A DNA stretch of 64,000 nucleotides from JACCZX01 sp963801035 (GTDB lineage: Bacteria; Pseudomonadota; Gammaproteobacteria; Burkholderiales; Burkholderiaceae_F), in the NCBI GenBank assembly GCA_963801035.1, contig CAWDDF010000003.1, positions 682,001 to 746,000 on the forward strand, read 5' to 3'. The notes under the pieces are model-generated. The model was not told the DNA's origin and did not search any database. It saw only the letters and a list, made by a program, of their open reading frames with translations. The position numbers and the translations under genes are program-made. Numbering within the stretch: position 1 is the stretch's first letter; every line of letters begins with the position of its first letter. Positions 43,510 through 53,297 of this stretch are shown here, piece by piece.

Positions 43510-46500
43510 ATGCAAAGCCCCGTTCTCGCATCCTTTCATCCCGCAGTCCAGGCTTGGTTCGCCTCGGCCTTTGCCGCGCCGACGTCCGCGCAGGCCGACG
43601 CATGGCCGGCGATCAAGGCTGGTCGGCACGCGCTCGTCGCAGCTCCGACCGGATCGGGCAAAACACTGGCCGCTTTTCTCGCAGCGATCGACGCGCTTGT
43701 GCGGGAAGGCGTCGAGCACGGTCTGCGCGACGAGACGCAGGTCCTTTACGTTTCTCCATTAAAGGCACTGTCGAACGACATTCAGAAAAATCTGGAGTCG
43801 CCGATCGCAGGTATACGCGCCGAGCTCGAGCGCTTAGGGCTACCGGACGTCGACATTCGCACCTTCGTGCGTACCGGAGATACACCGCAGGGCGAACGGG
43901 AGAAGATGCGGCGGCGTCCCCCGCATATTGTCGTTACGACGCCCGAATCGCTGTACATCCTGCTGACCAGCAAGTCGGGGCGCAAGATGCTGTCGACGAC
44001 GCGCACAGTGATCGTCGACGAGATCCACGCGATCGCGCCGAACAAGCGCGGCGCGCATCTCGCGCTGTCTCTCGAACGGCTTCAGGCGCTGGCGGGCCGC
44101 GAGCTCGTGCGCATCGGGCTGTCGGCCACGCAAAAACCGATCAGCGAGATTGCAAAGTTCTTGGTCGGCGCCGGTTCGAAAGATGCGGCCGATTGCACGA
44201 TCGTCGACACCGGCCATGTTCGCCGGCGCGATCTTGCGATCGAGCTTCCACCTTCTCCGCTTGAAGCGGTGATGTCGGGCGATGTTTGGACGCAGGTATA
44301 CGACCGGCTTGCCGAGCTCGTGCGCGAGCACCGGACGACGCTGATCTTCGTCAATACACGCCGGCTTGCCGAGCGCGCCGCACGTCATCTGTCGGAGCGT
44401 ATCGGCAGTGAGAATGTCACAGCGCATCACGGTAGCCTTGCACGCGATCAACGACTGAATGCCGAACAGCGACTGAAGCGCGGCGAGCTGCGCGCCTTGG
44501 TCGCCACTTCTTCGCTCGAGCTCGGTATCGATATCGGTGACGTCGATCTCGTATGCCAGATCGGGTCGACGCGTTCTATCGGAGCACTACTTCAACGCGT
44601 CGGCCGCTCCGGGCATTCGATCGGGGGTACGCCCAAGGGCCGATTGTTCCCGCTGTCGCGCGACGAGCTCTGCGACTGCGCCGCCTTGCTCGATTCGGTG
44701 CGGCGCGGAGAGCTTGATCGAATCGCCGTGCCGGAAAAGCCGCTGGACGTCCTCGCGCAGCAGATCGTCGCCGAAGTCGCACTGCAGGATTGGAAAGAGG
44801 ACGAGCTGCTGGCGCTCTATCAGCGCGCCTACCCGTATCGAAACGTCACGCGCGAAGAGTTCGACGAGCTGGTGCTGATGCTGTCCGATGGTTTTCACAC
44901 AGCGCGCGGGAGGCGCAGCGCCCACCTGCATCATGACGCGGTCAACGGCGTGTTGCGTGGTCGGCGCGGAGCAGCACTCGCTGCTGTCACGTCCGGCGGC
45001 GCGATTCCAGACACCGCCGACTACACCGTAATGCTGGATCCGCAAGCGCAAATCGTCGGCACCGTGCACGAAGATTTTGCGGTCGAGTCGTTGCCCGGTG
45101 ACGTGTTTCAGCTTGGCAATACGTCGTATCGCATCATGCGCGTCGAGCGCGGTACGGTGCGTGTTGAAGACGCAAAAGGTGCGCCGCCCAGCATTCCGTT
45201 CTGGCTTGGCGAGGCGCCGGGGCGCACCGAAGAAGTGTCGCAATCGTTGTCGCGTTTGCGCGCAACGATTTCAACGAAGCTCGACGCAGGCGGCAGAGAC
45301 AGCGCCCTGGCATGGCTCACTGACACGGTGCAGATCGATTCCGTCGCGGCAGCGCAGATCGTCGACTATCTAGCCGCCGCGAAGGCGGCACTGACCGAGC
45401 TGCCCACCTGCGAGACCGTGGTACTCGAGAGATTTTTTGACGAATCCGGCGGCATGCAGCTGGTCGTTCACGCACCGCTTGGCAGCCGTATCAACCGCGC
45501 GTGGGGATTGGCGCTACGCAAGCGGTTTTGCCGAAAATTCGATTTCGAGCTGCAGGCCGCCGCCACCGAAGACGCGATCGTGCTGTCGCTCGCGAGCAGC
45601 CATAGCTTTCCGCTCGCGGATGTCGCGCACTATCTGTCGCCCAAGACAGTGCGTCCGTTGCTCGTGCAAGCCCTTCTCGATGCGCCGATGTTCGGCACGC
45701 GCTGGCGCTGGAACGCCGGCTTCGCGCTGGCGCTGCTGCGTTTTCGTGGAGGGCACAAAGTAGCGCCACAGCTGCAGCGCATGGCGTCAGAGGATTTGCT
45801 GGCTTCGATATTCCCGGACCAGGTGGCCTGCGGCGAAAACATCGTCGGAGATCGCGAGATTCCAGACCATCCACTGGTGCGTCAGACGATCGACGATTGT
45901 CTGCACGAAGCGATGGATATCGATGGACTCGAGCGCGTGCTGAACGCGATCGAGCGCGGCCAGATCAAGGTGCTGGCGCGCGACCTCACCGAGCCGTCGC
46001 CGCTGGCGCTCGAAATTCTCGCCGCGCGGCCATATGCGTATCTGGACGATGCGCCGCTCGAAGAGCGTCGCACGCAGGCGGTCCTCGCGCGGCGCTGGAT
46101 GGACCCTGAAACTGCAGGCGATCTAGGCAAGCTCGACGCGGATGCGATCCGGCGCGTGCGCGAAGAGATGTGGCCTGACCCGCGCAACGCAGACGAGCTG
46201 CACGATGCGCTGATGAGCTTTGGATTCCTCAGTCAGGCGGAGATCGATGCTCAGCCTGAGTGGAGCGCACTCACTGACGAACTTGCGGCCGCCAGGCGCG
46301 CGACGCGAGTTGTGCAAAACGTGGACGCCGCGAAAGTTGCGGTCTGGGTCGCTGCGGAGCGCCTGCCTGAGTTCGACGCGGTGTTTCCGACGGCGGAGCA
46401 CGCCCCCGCGATCGAAGCCCCGGTCCAGTACCAGAAGACATGGGCGCGAGACGATGCGATCGTCGAGATTCTGCGTGACCGCTTGCAAGGTCTGGGGCCG

Positions 46501-47847
46501 GTGACCGCCGAAGTTCTTGCGGCGCCGATCGGCCTGCGAGCGACTGAAGTCGAAGCAACGCTGGCGCGGCTCGAAGCCGAAGGCTCGGTGATGCGGGGTC
46601 AGTTCAGCCCCGACGCCAAGGGGACCGAGTGGTGCGAGCGGCGCCTGTTGGCGCGCATTCATCGCTACACGGTGAATCGGCTGCGGCGCGAAATCGAGCC
46701 GGTAGAAGCACGCGACTTCGTGCGCTTTTTGTTCGAATGGCAGCGCGTCGCACCGGAAGCGCGAGTCGAAGGCGCCGACGCAGTCGCGAACATCGTGTCG
46801 CAGCTCGAGGGCTTCGAGGCGCCGGCCGCTGCGTGGGAGACCGAGATTCTTCCAGCGCGCGTCAACGAATACGATCCCGCGTGGCTGGACGAACTGAGCC
46901 GCGCCGGTAGAGTCGTGTGGACACGCATCGCACCGCTGGCAACGAAGGCAAATGGCACGGGCAGCGAACGCGCACCGAGCCCCGTGCGTACGACACCCAT
47001 CGCATTGGCGTCACGACGCAACCTTTCCATTTGGGCGGCACTTGCACCGGACAGCAGCGGCGTCACGTTGACGTCAAATGCGCAGCAGGTTGTCGAATTC
47101 CTGACGATGCATGGCGCTTCGTTCTTCGAGGAAATCGTCGAGGGCACCACGCTGTTACGGACGCAGGTCGAGCAGGCGCTTGCCGAGTTGGTTGCGCAGG
47201 GCTTGATCAATGCGGACAGCTTCGGTGGGCTGCGTGCGTTGCTGGTGCCATCCGATCGTCGCCGCACATTCGATGGACAAAAGCGCCTTCGTCGTACCGC
47301 GCTGTTCGGCATCGAAGATGCAGGGCGTTGGGCGCTGGTCAGAAAGCGACGCGCGCCGGAGGGCGCCGACATCGTCGAACATGTCGCACGCACGCTGTTG
47401 CGCCGTTACGGCGTTGTGTTCTGGCGCTTGATTGCGCGCGAGGCGCAATGGCTGCCACCTTGGCGCGATCTGCTGAGGTGCTATCGACGGCTCGAAGCGC
47501 GCGGCGAAATTCGCGGCGGGCGTTTCGTTGCTGGCCCATCTGGCGAGCAGTTCGCAGTCCCTGAAGCAATCGGTCTGTTGCGCGATATGCGGCGGCGCGA
47601 GCCATCGGGTGCGCTGGTGAGCTTGAGCGGCGCCGATCCGCTGAACCTCGTCGGCATTCTCAGTCCCGGCGCGAGAGTGCCGGCACTGACGGGAAACCGT
47701 GTTCTCTATCGCGATGGTGTGGCGATCGCGCTGCTGGTCGCCGGTGAAGCACGCTTCCTCGAGCAACTCGAGCCTGAAGCCGAGTGGGCGGCGCGCAATG
47801 CCCTGCTGCGCCGGCAAGTTCCCGCAACGCTCAAGTTCCTCGCCTAG
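43510..47847 (+). CDS. lhr: Large helicase Lhr
   Basis: A 1445-residue superfamily-2 DNA helicase. Motif I VAAPTGSGKT is at 43-52, then TTPESLYILLTS (Ib), VIVDEIHAIAPNKRG (II, DEIH), GLSATQ (III), HHGSLARDQR (IV) and VATSSLELGIDIGDVDLV (V), QRVGRSGH (VI). The winged-helix and Lhr-core domains follow to about residue 880, then a long C-terminal extension of ~560 residues, as in the bacterial Lhr-Core plus CTD (1538 residues in E. coli). Bacterial Lhr is linked to DNA damage repair. ATG 43510 fits the family start. The 3' end overlaps the convergent DUF5996 gene by 17 bases. Confidence 0.94.
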   Translation: MQSPVLASFHPAVQAWFASAFAAPTSAQADAWPAIKAGRHALVAAPTGSGKTLAAFLAAIDALVREGVEHGLRDETQVLYVSPLKALSNDIQKNLESPIAGIRAELERLGLPDVDIRTFVRTGDTPQGEREKMRRRPPHIVVTTPESLYILLTSKSGRKMLSTTRTVIVDEIHAIAPNKRGAHLALSLERLQALAGRELVRIGLSATQKPISEIAKFLVGAGSKDAADCTIVDTGHVRRRDLAIELPPSPLEAVMSGDVWTQVYDRLAELVREHRTTLIFVNTRRLAERAARHLSERIGSENVTAHHGSLARDQRLNAEQRLKRGELRALVATSSLELGIDIGDVDLVCQIGSTRSIGALLQRVGRSGHSIGGTPKGRLFPLSRDELCDCAALLDSVRRGELDRIAVPEKPLDVLAQQIVAEVALQDWKEDELLALYQRAYPYRNVTREEFDELVLMLSDGFHTARGRRSAHLHHDAVNGVLRGRRGAALAAVTSGGAIPDTADYTVMLDPQAQIVGTVHEDFAVESLPGDVFQLGNTSYRIMRVERGTVRVEDAKGAPPSIPFWLGEAPGRTEEVSQSLSRLRATISTKLDAGGRDSALAWLTDTVQIDSVAAAQIVDYLAAAKAALTELPTCETVVLERFFDESGGMQLVVHAPLGSRINRAWGLALRKRFCRKFDFELQAAATEDAIVLSLASSHSFPLADVAHYLSPKTVRPLLVQALLDAPMFGTRWRWNAGFALALLRFRGGHKVAPQLQRMASEDLLASIFPDQVACGENIVGDREIPDHPLVRQTIDDCLHEAMDIDGLERVLNAIERGQIKVLARDLTEPSPLALEILAARPYAYLDDAPLEERRTQAVLARRWMDPETAGDLGKLDADAIRRVREEMWPDPRNADELHDALMSFGFLSQAEIDAQPEWSALTDELAAARRATRVVQNVDAAKVAVWVAAERLPEFDAVFPTAEHAPAIEAPVQYQKTWARDDAIVEILRDRLQGLGPVTAEVLAAPIGLRATEVEATLARLEAEGSVMRGQFSPDAKGTEWCERRLLARIHRYTVNRLRREIEPVEARDFVRFLFEWQRVAPEARVEGADAVANIVSQLEGFEAPAAAWETEILPARVNEYDPAWLDELSRAGRVVWTRIAPLATKANGTGSERAPSPVRTTPIALASRRNLSIWAALAPDSSGVTLTSNAQQVVEFLTMHGASFFEEIVEGTTLLRTQVEQALAELVAQGLINADSFGGLRALLVPSDRRRTFDGQKRLRRTALFGIEDAGRWALVRKRRAPEGADIVEHVARTLLRRYGVVFWRLIAREAQWLPPWRDLLRCYRRLEARGEIRGGRFVAGPSGEQFAVPEAIGLLRDMRRREPSGALVSLSGADPLNLVGILSPGARVPALTGNRVLYRDGVAIALLVAGEARFLEQLEPEAEWAARNALLRRQVPATLKFLA

Positions 47848-48791
47848 CCAGTTCCGGAATTGCGGCATCGTCGCGCTCAAGCGACGCGCGATCCCAGTTA
47901 CCCAAATCCGCGGCTGCTACATAAGTCGTCTGCAGAAAGTCGAGAAGCATCTGGTCGGGCGATGTGGCCTGCCGCACAGCGTCGTAAGGCAGTATGAATT
48001 CGTGCAACTCATCACTGTAGAACGCGGCGTCCGGCCCTATGCGGGCCTGCGCGAAAACCAGCCGGCTCTGGATACGCGTACGAATAGAACGCCGGATACT
48101 CGATCGCTCCGCCACCCGGCCAAAAACCACAGCTGCTCACTTCGTGCGAATACGCTTCACGCGTGACCCAGTCGGGCAGGTGCGGAATGCCGCCTGGATG
48201 CGGCGGCGCTCGCCGGCTCGAGAATCGCGTCACCGCCAGGTCGGGCGCACCCCAAAACAAATGCACTGGACTTGCTTTGCCGATGAATGAGCTTCGGAAA
48301 ATTTTGAAAACGCGATCGGCTTGGACCAACGCGCGCCAGAATCGGTTTGCGTACTCGGCGTCATAGGCGCAGTGCAATTGATCGTGATCGAAGCGGATCG
48401 GATTCTCGACTTCGTTCGGGAGCGGATGTATGCGCAGCCTGATGTCCAGTTTTTCGAGCCGTTTGTCAGGCGCTCGTAAAACGTCGCAACCGACATCGGC
48501 TCGAGAGCAAACGCCTCCTCGCGGCCGTCGCTTGTCTGAATCACCAGCCCGTGATCAATGAAGTCGAAATCGATCTTGAAACGTCCGCGCGTCCGCGACG
48601 ATCGGTGAAGTCGTCAGTCCTTTGGCCGTGACATACAGCGTGACATGCCATGAGTGATTGACCCACGCGCTTCGCGTCAAACGCACTTTGCCGACGATCT
48701 GCATCCATAAGTGCAGCGTCTTGTAAGTGTCGCTCCACGCAGCAAGCGGCAACTCGGGCCAGGCAGATGCAACGGTATCCTTAGCCGGCAC
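47831..48791 (-). CDS. DUF5996 family protein (several frameshifts)
   Basis: About 320 residues when frames are joined. Pieces in order: LPLAAWSDTYKTLHLWMQIV and HVTLYVTAKGLTTSP; then IDFDFIDHGLVIQTSD; FALEPMSVATFYERL; ENPIRFDHDQLHCAYDAEY; FIGKASPVHLFWGAPDLAVT; PHPGGIPHLPDWVTREAYSH; and ILPYDAVRQ at the end. Frame changes fall near 48576 (surplus base), 48464-48467 (two surplus or one missing) and 48041 (surplus base). The match to DUF5996 along the whole length means this is one gene, either mis-sequenced or recently broken. Start GTG 48791 is tentative. Function unknown. Confidence 0.75.
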
Positions 48792-48814
48792 GGGACTCTC
48801 GGCGAAGCAAAACG

Positions 48815-49903
48815 ATGACAACAGAATTTTCGCACGCACTTCCCCGTTGGAGCATCGGTGTGCCGATCGCGGCCGTCGTTGCACTGGTGGTCGTCTGGAA
48901 TCGGCCCCTGTCGTTGGTGCTTGTGCTGATTGTGGCCATTGCGTTGATCGCTGCTGTTTTTGCCGCAGTCCATCACGCCGAAGTCGTGGCGCACCGCGTC
49001 GGGGAACCGTTCGGTACGTTGATACTCGCGGTTGCAGTTACCGTGATTGAAGCCTCGTTGATCGTCTCGATGATGGTCTCGGGTGGTCCGACTGCCGCGG
49101 TCGTGGCACGCGATGCGGTTTACGCGGCAGTGATGATTATTTTGACCGGCATTGTCGGCATCTGCTTGTTGATCGGTGGCTTGCGCCACCATGTCACGGC
49201 CTTTCGAGTCGAAGGCACGAGCCCTGTGCTGGCGGTGCTGTCGGCGCTGGCAGTGCTAACACTCGTGTTGCCGGTCTACACGACCACAACACCCGGCCCT
49301 TCGTTCTCACCGGCGCAACTGGTGTTCGCCGGAGTGATGTCGCTCACCCTTTATGGCGTGTTCGTGTTCGTGCAGACGGTGCGTCATCGCGACTACTTTC
49401 TGGCCATTGACACAGACGATGGACAGGGTCACGCCTCGCCGCCGTCGGCACGTCAGGCGTGGATTGGCTTCGCGCTGCTTTGCGTCAGCTTGGTGGCAGT
49501 GGTCGGTCTGGCGAAAATGCTGGCCCCAACCATTGAAGCCGCAATCGATGCGGCCAATTTACCGGTGGCAGTGGTCGGCATCGCGATCGCGTTGCTCGTG
49601 TTATTGCCTGAAACCGGATCGGCGATCCGAGCAGCTGCCAATAATCGCATGCAAACGAGTCTTAATCTCGCGCTCGGGTCGGCGCTGGCAGCCATCGGAT
49701 TGACAATCCCAGTAGTTGCAGCCGTGTCCATTGTTTTCGAGCTCCCGCTCGCAATGGGTGTGCCACCGAAAGAAACCGTGCTGCTGGCGATCACGCTACT
49801 GGTTTCTGCATTGACGCTGGCCGGCGGCACGGCCACTGTGTTGCAAGGCGCTGTGCATCTGGTGTTGTTCGCTGCGTTTATCTTTCTTGCGATTTTTCCG
49901 TAA
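48815..49903 (+). CDS. Calcium/proton antiporter (CaCA, ChaA-like)
   Basis: A 362-residue membrane protein with about ten hydrophobic spans and the two alpha-repeats of the CaCA superfamily: GEPFGTLILAVAVTVIEASLIV in the first half and LLPETGSAIRAAANNRMQTSLNLALGSALA in the second (shown in part), each with the ion-binding acidic residue. Closest to ChaA/y4hA-type Ca2+(Na+,K+)/H+ antiporters. It is divergent from the DUF5996 gene with only a short gap, and stands alone. Confidence 0.9.
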   Translation: MTTEFSHALPRWSIGVPIAAVVALVVVWNRPLSLVLVLIVAIALIAAVFAAVHHAEVVAHRVGEPFGTLILAVAVTVIEASLIVSMMVSGGPTAAVVARDAVYAAVMIILTGIVGICLLIGGLRHHVTAFRVEGTSPVLAVLSALAVLTLVLPVYTTTTPGPSFSPAQLVFAGVMSLTLYGVFVFVQTVRHRDYFLAIDTDDGQGHASPPSARQAWIGFALLCVSLVAVVGLAKMLAPTIEAAIDAANLPVAVVGIAIALLVLLPETGSAIRAAANNRMQTSLNLALGSALAAIGLTIPVVAAVSIVFELPLAMGVPPKETVLLAITLLVSALTLAGGTATVLQGAVHLVLFAAFIFLAIFP

Positions 49904-49992
49904 CCGATTGAGCAAGAACTCCAGTTGCCAGAACGCGACGGGACCGACAAGGTATTCCTCGGCGAAAGCGAGCCGGCGCGATCGATGAGTGA

Positions 49993-50907
49993 TTACGTCG
50001 TGGGTCGACTTGGACAAGTGGCCGTGTCAGGCGCAACCGACGCTCGCAACAATTCGGGCAGGCGATTGATGCGAGGCACGTTGTCGTGCTGCATCAGCTG
50101 TAGATGGCCAAACGAAAACGGCGTCACGTGCAACACGTCGCAGACGTGACTACCGATGCGCGCGATCCAGTGTGGAACTTCGACGACAGTCGCGGGCTTG
50201 GCGTAGGCGCCGCACTGTTGCACTCGCAACCGGGCCAGGTATTCGCGAATCGACATTTGTTGTTCACCGCCGAGCTCGATCTCACGCGATGGTGGACTGT
50301 CAATTTCGCATAGCACCGCAAGCGCGAGTCCGAGATCATCAACATCAATTGGTGCGACTCGTCCGCGCGCGCTCGTGGGAATGAAGTGAAACCGCCAGCG
50401 CGCGACTCTGCGAAACCAGTGAGCACCGTAGCCATCGACACCATCGAGCAACGACGGCCGCACAATGACCGAGTCGAACGCCTTGGCCCGCAGTGCCGCC
50501 TCGCCGTGCCGCTTCGATATCAAAAAGCCGCTCGTCACACGCTGATCGAGCCCCAGGGCAGACACATGCACCAAGCGCCGAACGCGGGCCGCGGTGCACG
50601 CATCGGCAAGCGCCGCCGGCGCAAGGTGATGCACTTTCTCGTACGTTTCAGCGCCACGCTGGCGCAGGATGCCAACGCAATTCACAACGACATCAATCTG
50701 CGCAAGCAGAGGCTGCCAGACATCGGCGGTCAAAAGCTGTTCGAACCGCACTCTGCGGCGTTCGCAGCGATGCGCTTGCACAGGAAGACGACGTGCGGCG
50801 CGCTCGGGATACCGACTGCCGATAATGACTTCGTGCTGACGTCGAAGCATCGCAGCGACGGCGTGGCGCCCGATAAAGCCTGCGCCGCCGAGCACGAGAA
50901 TCCGCAT
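49993..50907 (-). CDS. NAD(P)-dependent epimerase/dehydratase-like (atypical SDR)
   Basis: A 304-residue extended/atypical short-chain dehydrogenase. The N-terminus has the dinucleotide motif ILVLGGAGFIGRHAV; VVNCVGIL and LVHVSALGLD follow, with a Lys in LISKRHGEAALRA rather than the classic YxxxK, as in the NDUFA9-like atypical group. It starts 4 bases after the hydroxyacid dehydrogenase stop and is the last gene of that cassette. Substrate unknown. The 89 bases downstream carry no gene I can support. Confidence 0.82.
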   Translation of the reverse strand: MRILVLGGAGFIGRHAVAAMLRRQHEVIIGSRYPERAARRLPVQAHRCERRRVRFEQLLTADVWQPLLAQIDVVVNCVGILRQRGAETYEKVHHLAPAALADACTAARVRRLVHVSALGLDQRVTSGFLISKRHGEAALRAKAFDSVIVRPSLLDGVDGYGAHWFRRVARWRFHFIPTSARGRVAPIDVDDLGLALAVLCEIDSPPSREIELGGEQQMSIREYLARLRVQQCGAYAKPATVVEVPHWIARIGSHVCDVLHVTPFSFGHLQLMQHDNVPRINRLPELLRASVAPDTATCPSRPTT

Positions 50908-50911
50908 CAAG

Positions 50912-51892
50912 CTAGTCGGTTTTCAACGGTCGTACGATCGGGGCCCCGCGCAACCATGCGTGCAAACACTCTGTGACCCCGCGCGCAAAGGCTTCGAACA
51001 CCGGCTGCGAGACGAAGCCGACATGTGGAGTCAGCACGACATTACTTAGCGACCGCAGAGGATGACCCGCCGCAAGCGGTTCCTCGTCGTATACGTCGAG
51101 CGCTGCAATCGCAGGCCGGCCTGCGCGCAGCGCTGCCAACAAAGACGGCATATCAATCAGCGCAGAGCGAGACGTGTTGACCAGAATCGCATCGTCGCGC
51201 ATCAAAGCGAGCCGCTCGGCATTGAGTAAGCCACGCGTTTGATCGGTTGGCACCAGATGAAGGCTGACAACCTTAGAAGTTGAAAGCAGTTCTTCCAGCG
51301 ACGCGGCCGTCGCTCCCTTTTCAGTCGCACGTTCGGGCGTCATGCGCGGGCTCCACGCAACGACATTCATACCGAACGCAGCGGCAACACGGGCGACGCG
51401 CCCGCCGATCTCGCCCAGTCCGATCAAGCCCAGCCGTTCACCGGCAAGTACATCGGGCAGCGGCTGATCGTCGCGCCAGTTACCCGCGCGCATCACAGCG
51501 AACTTCGCTTCGAGGCGCTTGCTCGCTGCCAGAATCAACGCCCACGTTAGCTCGCACGTGCTCTCCTTCGACGGACCCCATTCGGTGTGACTGACCGAAA
51601 TTCCGCGGGCGTGCAACGCTGCTGCATCGAGTGCCGTGTTGCGGGCCCCGGTAAAGATCACATAACGCAGATTCGGCAAGCGCTCTATCAGTGCAGAGCG
51701 AAACGGTGTTCGGTCTCGAACGAGAACGACCGCATCAGCGCCGGCGATCGCGGCCAACAGTGCATCGCCGCGCAGCGGATCGTGATAGACATGCACGTCC
51801 GCGAGACGATCGATCTCTGACCAGTCCGCCAGACGCCGCAATGCGCGCTCGTAGTCGTCGAGTACTACGACGCATGGACGCTTGTCGCTCAC
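50912..51892 (-). CDS. D-2-hydroxyacid dehydrogenase
   Basis: A 326-residue NAD-dependent oxidoreductase of the D-2-hydroxyacid family. Signature segments: LGLIGLGEIGGRVARVAAAF (nucleotide loop), VSLHLVPTDQTRGLLNAERL, ILVNTSRSALID with the catalytic Arg region, ALDVYDEEPL with Glu, and NVVLTPHVGFVS with the catalytic His. It interconverts a 2-hydroxy and a 2-oxo acid. I prefer GTG 51892 because the longer TTG start (51919) would lie inside the MmgE gene. Part of the Bug-MmgE-dehydrogenase-epimerase run. Confidence 0.88.
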   Translation of the reverse strand: MSDKRPCVVVLDDYERALRRLADWSEIDRLADVHVYHDPLRGDALLAAIAGADAVVLVRDRTPFRSALIERLPNLRYVIFTGARNTALDAAALHARGISVSHTEWGPSKESTCELTWALILAASKRLEAKFAVMRAGNWRDDQPLPDVLAGERLGLIGLGEIGGRVARVAAAFGMNVVAWSPRMTPERATEKGATAASLEELLSTSKVVSLHLVPTDQTRGLLNAERLALMRDDAILVNTSRSALIDMPSLLAALRAGRPAIAALDVYDEEPLAAGHPLRSLSNVVLTPHVGFVSQPVFEAFARGVTECLHAWLRGAPIVRPLKTD

Positions 51893-51905
51893 CGCAGCTG
51901 AACCG

Positions 51906-53276
51906 TCATGGGCGCGCAATTGAAGTCATTGCGAGAACGTCGGGGGCATTACCGATATTCCACGCCGCTTCAATCAGAGCTGTGGTCCTTTCTGCGCCGA
52001 TCACCGGCGCGCTCAACTCGGTGAACTTCTCTTCCAGCTGAGCGTCAGTCATCGGCCGCTGCAGCGACCCGATCGCATGCTCGACAAAAACGTGCTCGCG
52101 CCGGCCACCCACGAGAATCGCCGTCACCTCGACCGATGCCTCATCGATGTTTTGATCGACGGTGGCAACGATCTTGCGGCGCAAGTCGACGACATCGCCG
52201 CGATTGACAACGGCATCCGAAAACTCGTGCTCGCCTGCGCCTCCAAAAATGAGGCCCACCGCGCAGCCGTGATAGACACTGAACTTGCTTTGCAGCCCAT
52301 CCGCGGGCTCTTTCCTGCCGGTTAACTCGAGTACCAGCGAATGCACCTTGAGCTCGATGCGCTCGACCTGCTCGGGCTGCACGCCGCGCTCACGTAATTG
52401 CACGCACGCGTCGATGCTCGGATGAATCACGATGCCGCACGCAAAGGGCTTATACGTGTTGAACGACACTTCGAAGCGCTCGCCAAGCTCATCGGTGATT
52501 TCGTTCCAGCTGCGCTTATCCGATACGACCTGCACGAAACCGCGTGGCGCCTCGATCGCTTTCGCGCTCGCGGTGAATCCATGGTTTGCGAGTAACGCAG
52601 ACATCAGTCCTGCGCGTGCCGCGGCGCCGGGGTGAAACGGTTTCGTCATCGTGCCGAACTGCTCGCGTACGCCGATCGGCTGCGACGCGGCGATGCCGAG
52701 CGCCATCGCCGTTTTTTGCTGATTCAGTTTTAGCAATCGCGCGCAGGCAGCGGCCGCACCGAGCGTGCCGGTCGAGCCGGTGATGTGCCAGCCGCGGTCG
52801 TAGTGGTCCGGATACATCGTGTTGCCGATTCGGCATGCAACATCGATACCGAGCACTATCGAATCGATCACTTGCCGGCCGGACGCGCCGGTCAGCTCGG
52901 CTAACGCCAGCGCGGCCGAAGCCACCGGCCCAGCCGGATGAATGATCGTCTTCAAGTGTGTGTCGTCGAAGTCGAATGTATGTGATGTGATGCCGTTGAT
53001 CAGTGCCGCGCTCGCAATGTCAACGCGCTCGGCACGGCCGAGGACAGTCGCTTGCGCAGCGGGCTGCAGCGTCCGCACCGCAGCGAGAGCCGCGTCCGCG
53101 GCTTCGTGCTTAGCGGCGCCCACTGCGCAGCCGATCCAGTTGAGCAGCGTGCGGTGTGCCTCTTTGTCTACCGCGTTGCTCCAGCCGCGCGACGGATGTT
53201 CCGCCACAAAACGCGCCAGAATCTGAGTGACCGGCGGCGCATCCGGGTCAGCGAAAACCTGAGTATTACGCGCCAT
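51906..53276 (-). CDS. MmgE/PrpD family protein
   Basis: A 456-residue protein of the MmgE/PrpD (2-methylcitrate dehydratase-like) family. Typical segments: GWSNAVDKEAHRTLLNWIGC, LINGITSHTFDFDDTHLKTI, IHPAGPVASAALALAE, GWHITGSTGTLGAAAACARLL and FGTMTKPFHPGAAARAGLMSALL. PrpD itself dehydrates 2-methylcitrate; many relatives act on other hydroxyacids or isomerise itaconate-type acids. Its operon with a Bug receptor and a D-hydroxyacid dehydrogenase suggests catabolism of an imported hydroxy/di-acid. No prpB/prpC nearby, so the methylcitrate cycle is unlikely. Confidence 0.9.
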   Translation of the reverse strand: MARNTQVFADPDAPPVTQILARFVAEHPSRGWSNAVDKEAHRTLLNWIGCAVGAAKHEAADAALAAVRTLQPAAQATVLGRAERVDIASAALINGITSHTFDFDDTHLKTIIHPAGPVASAALALAELTGASGRQVIDSIVLGIDVACRIGNTMYPDHYDRGWHITGSTGTLGAAAACARLLKLNQQKTAMALGIAASQPIGVREQFGTMTKPFHPGAAARAGLMSALLANHGFTASAKAIEAPRGFVQVVSDKRSWNEITDELGERFEVSFNTYKPFACGIVIHPSIDACVQLRERGVQPEQVERIELKVHSLVLELTGRKEPADGLQSKFSVYHGCAVGLIFGGAGEHEFSDAVVNRGDVVDLRRKIVATVDQNIDEASVEVTAILVGGRREHVFVEHAIGSLQRPMTDAQLEEKFTELSAPVIGAERTTALIEAAWNIGNAPDVLAMTSIARP

Positions 53277-53297
53277 CGCTGACAGAGCTGCGATTAG

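Noticed and set aside
49796..50017. 73-codon minus-strand frame after the epimerase gene
   Set aside because: Mostly antisense to the end of the antiporter gene; no family match, though a real C-terminal extension of the epimerase cannot be fully excluded.
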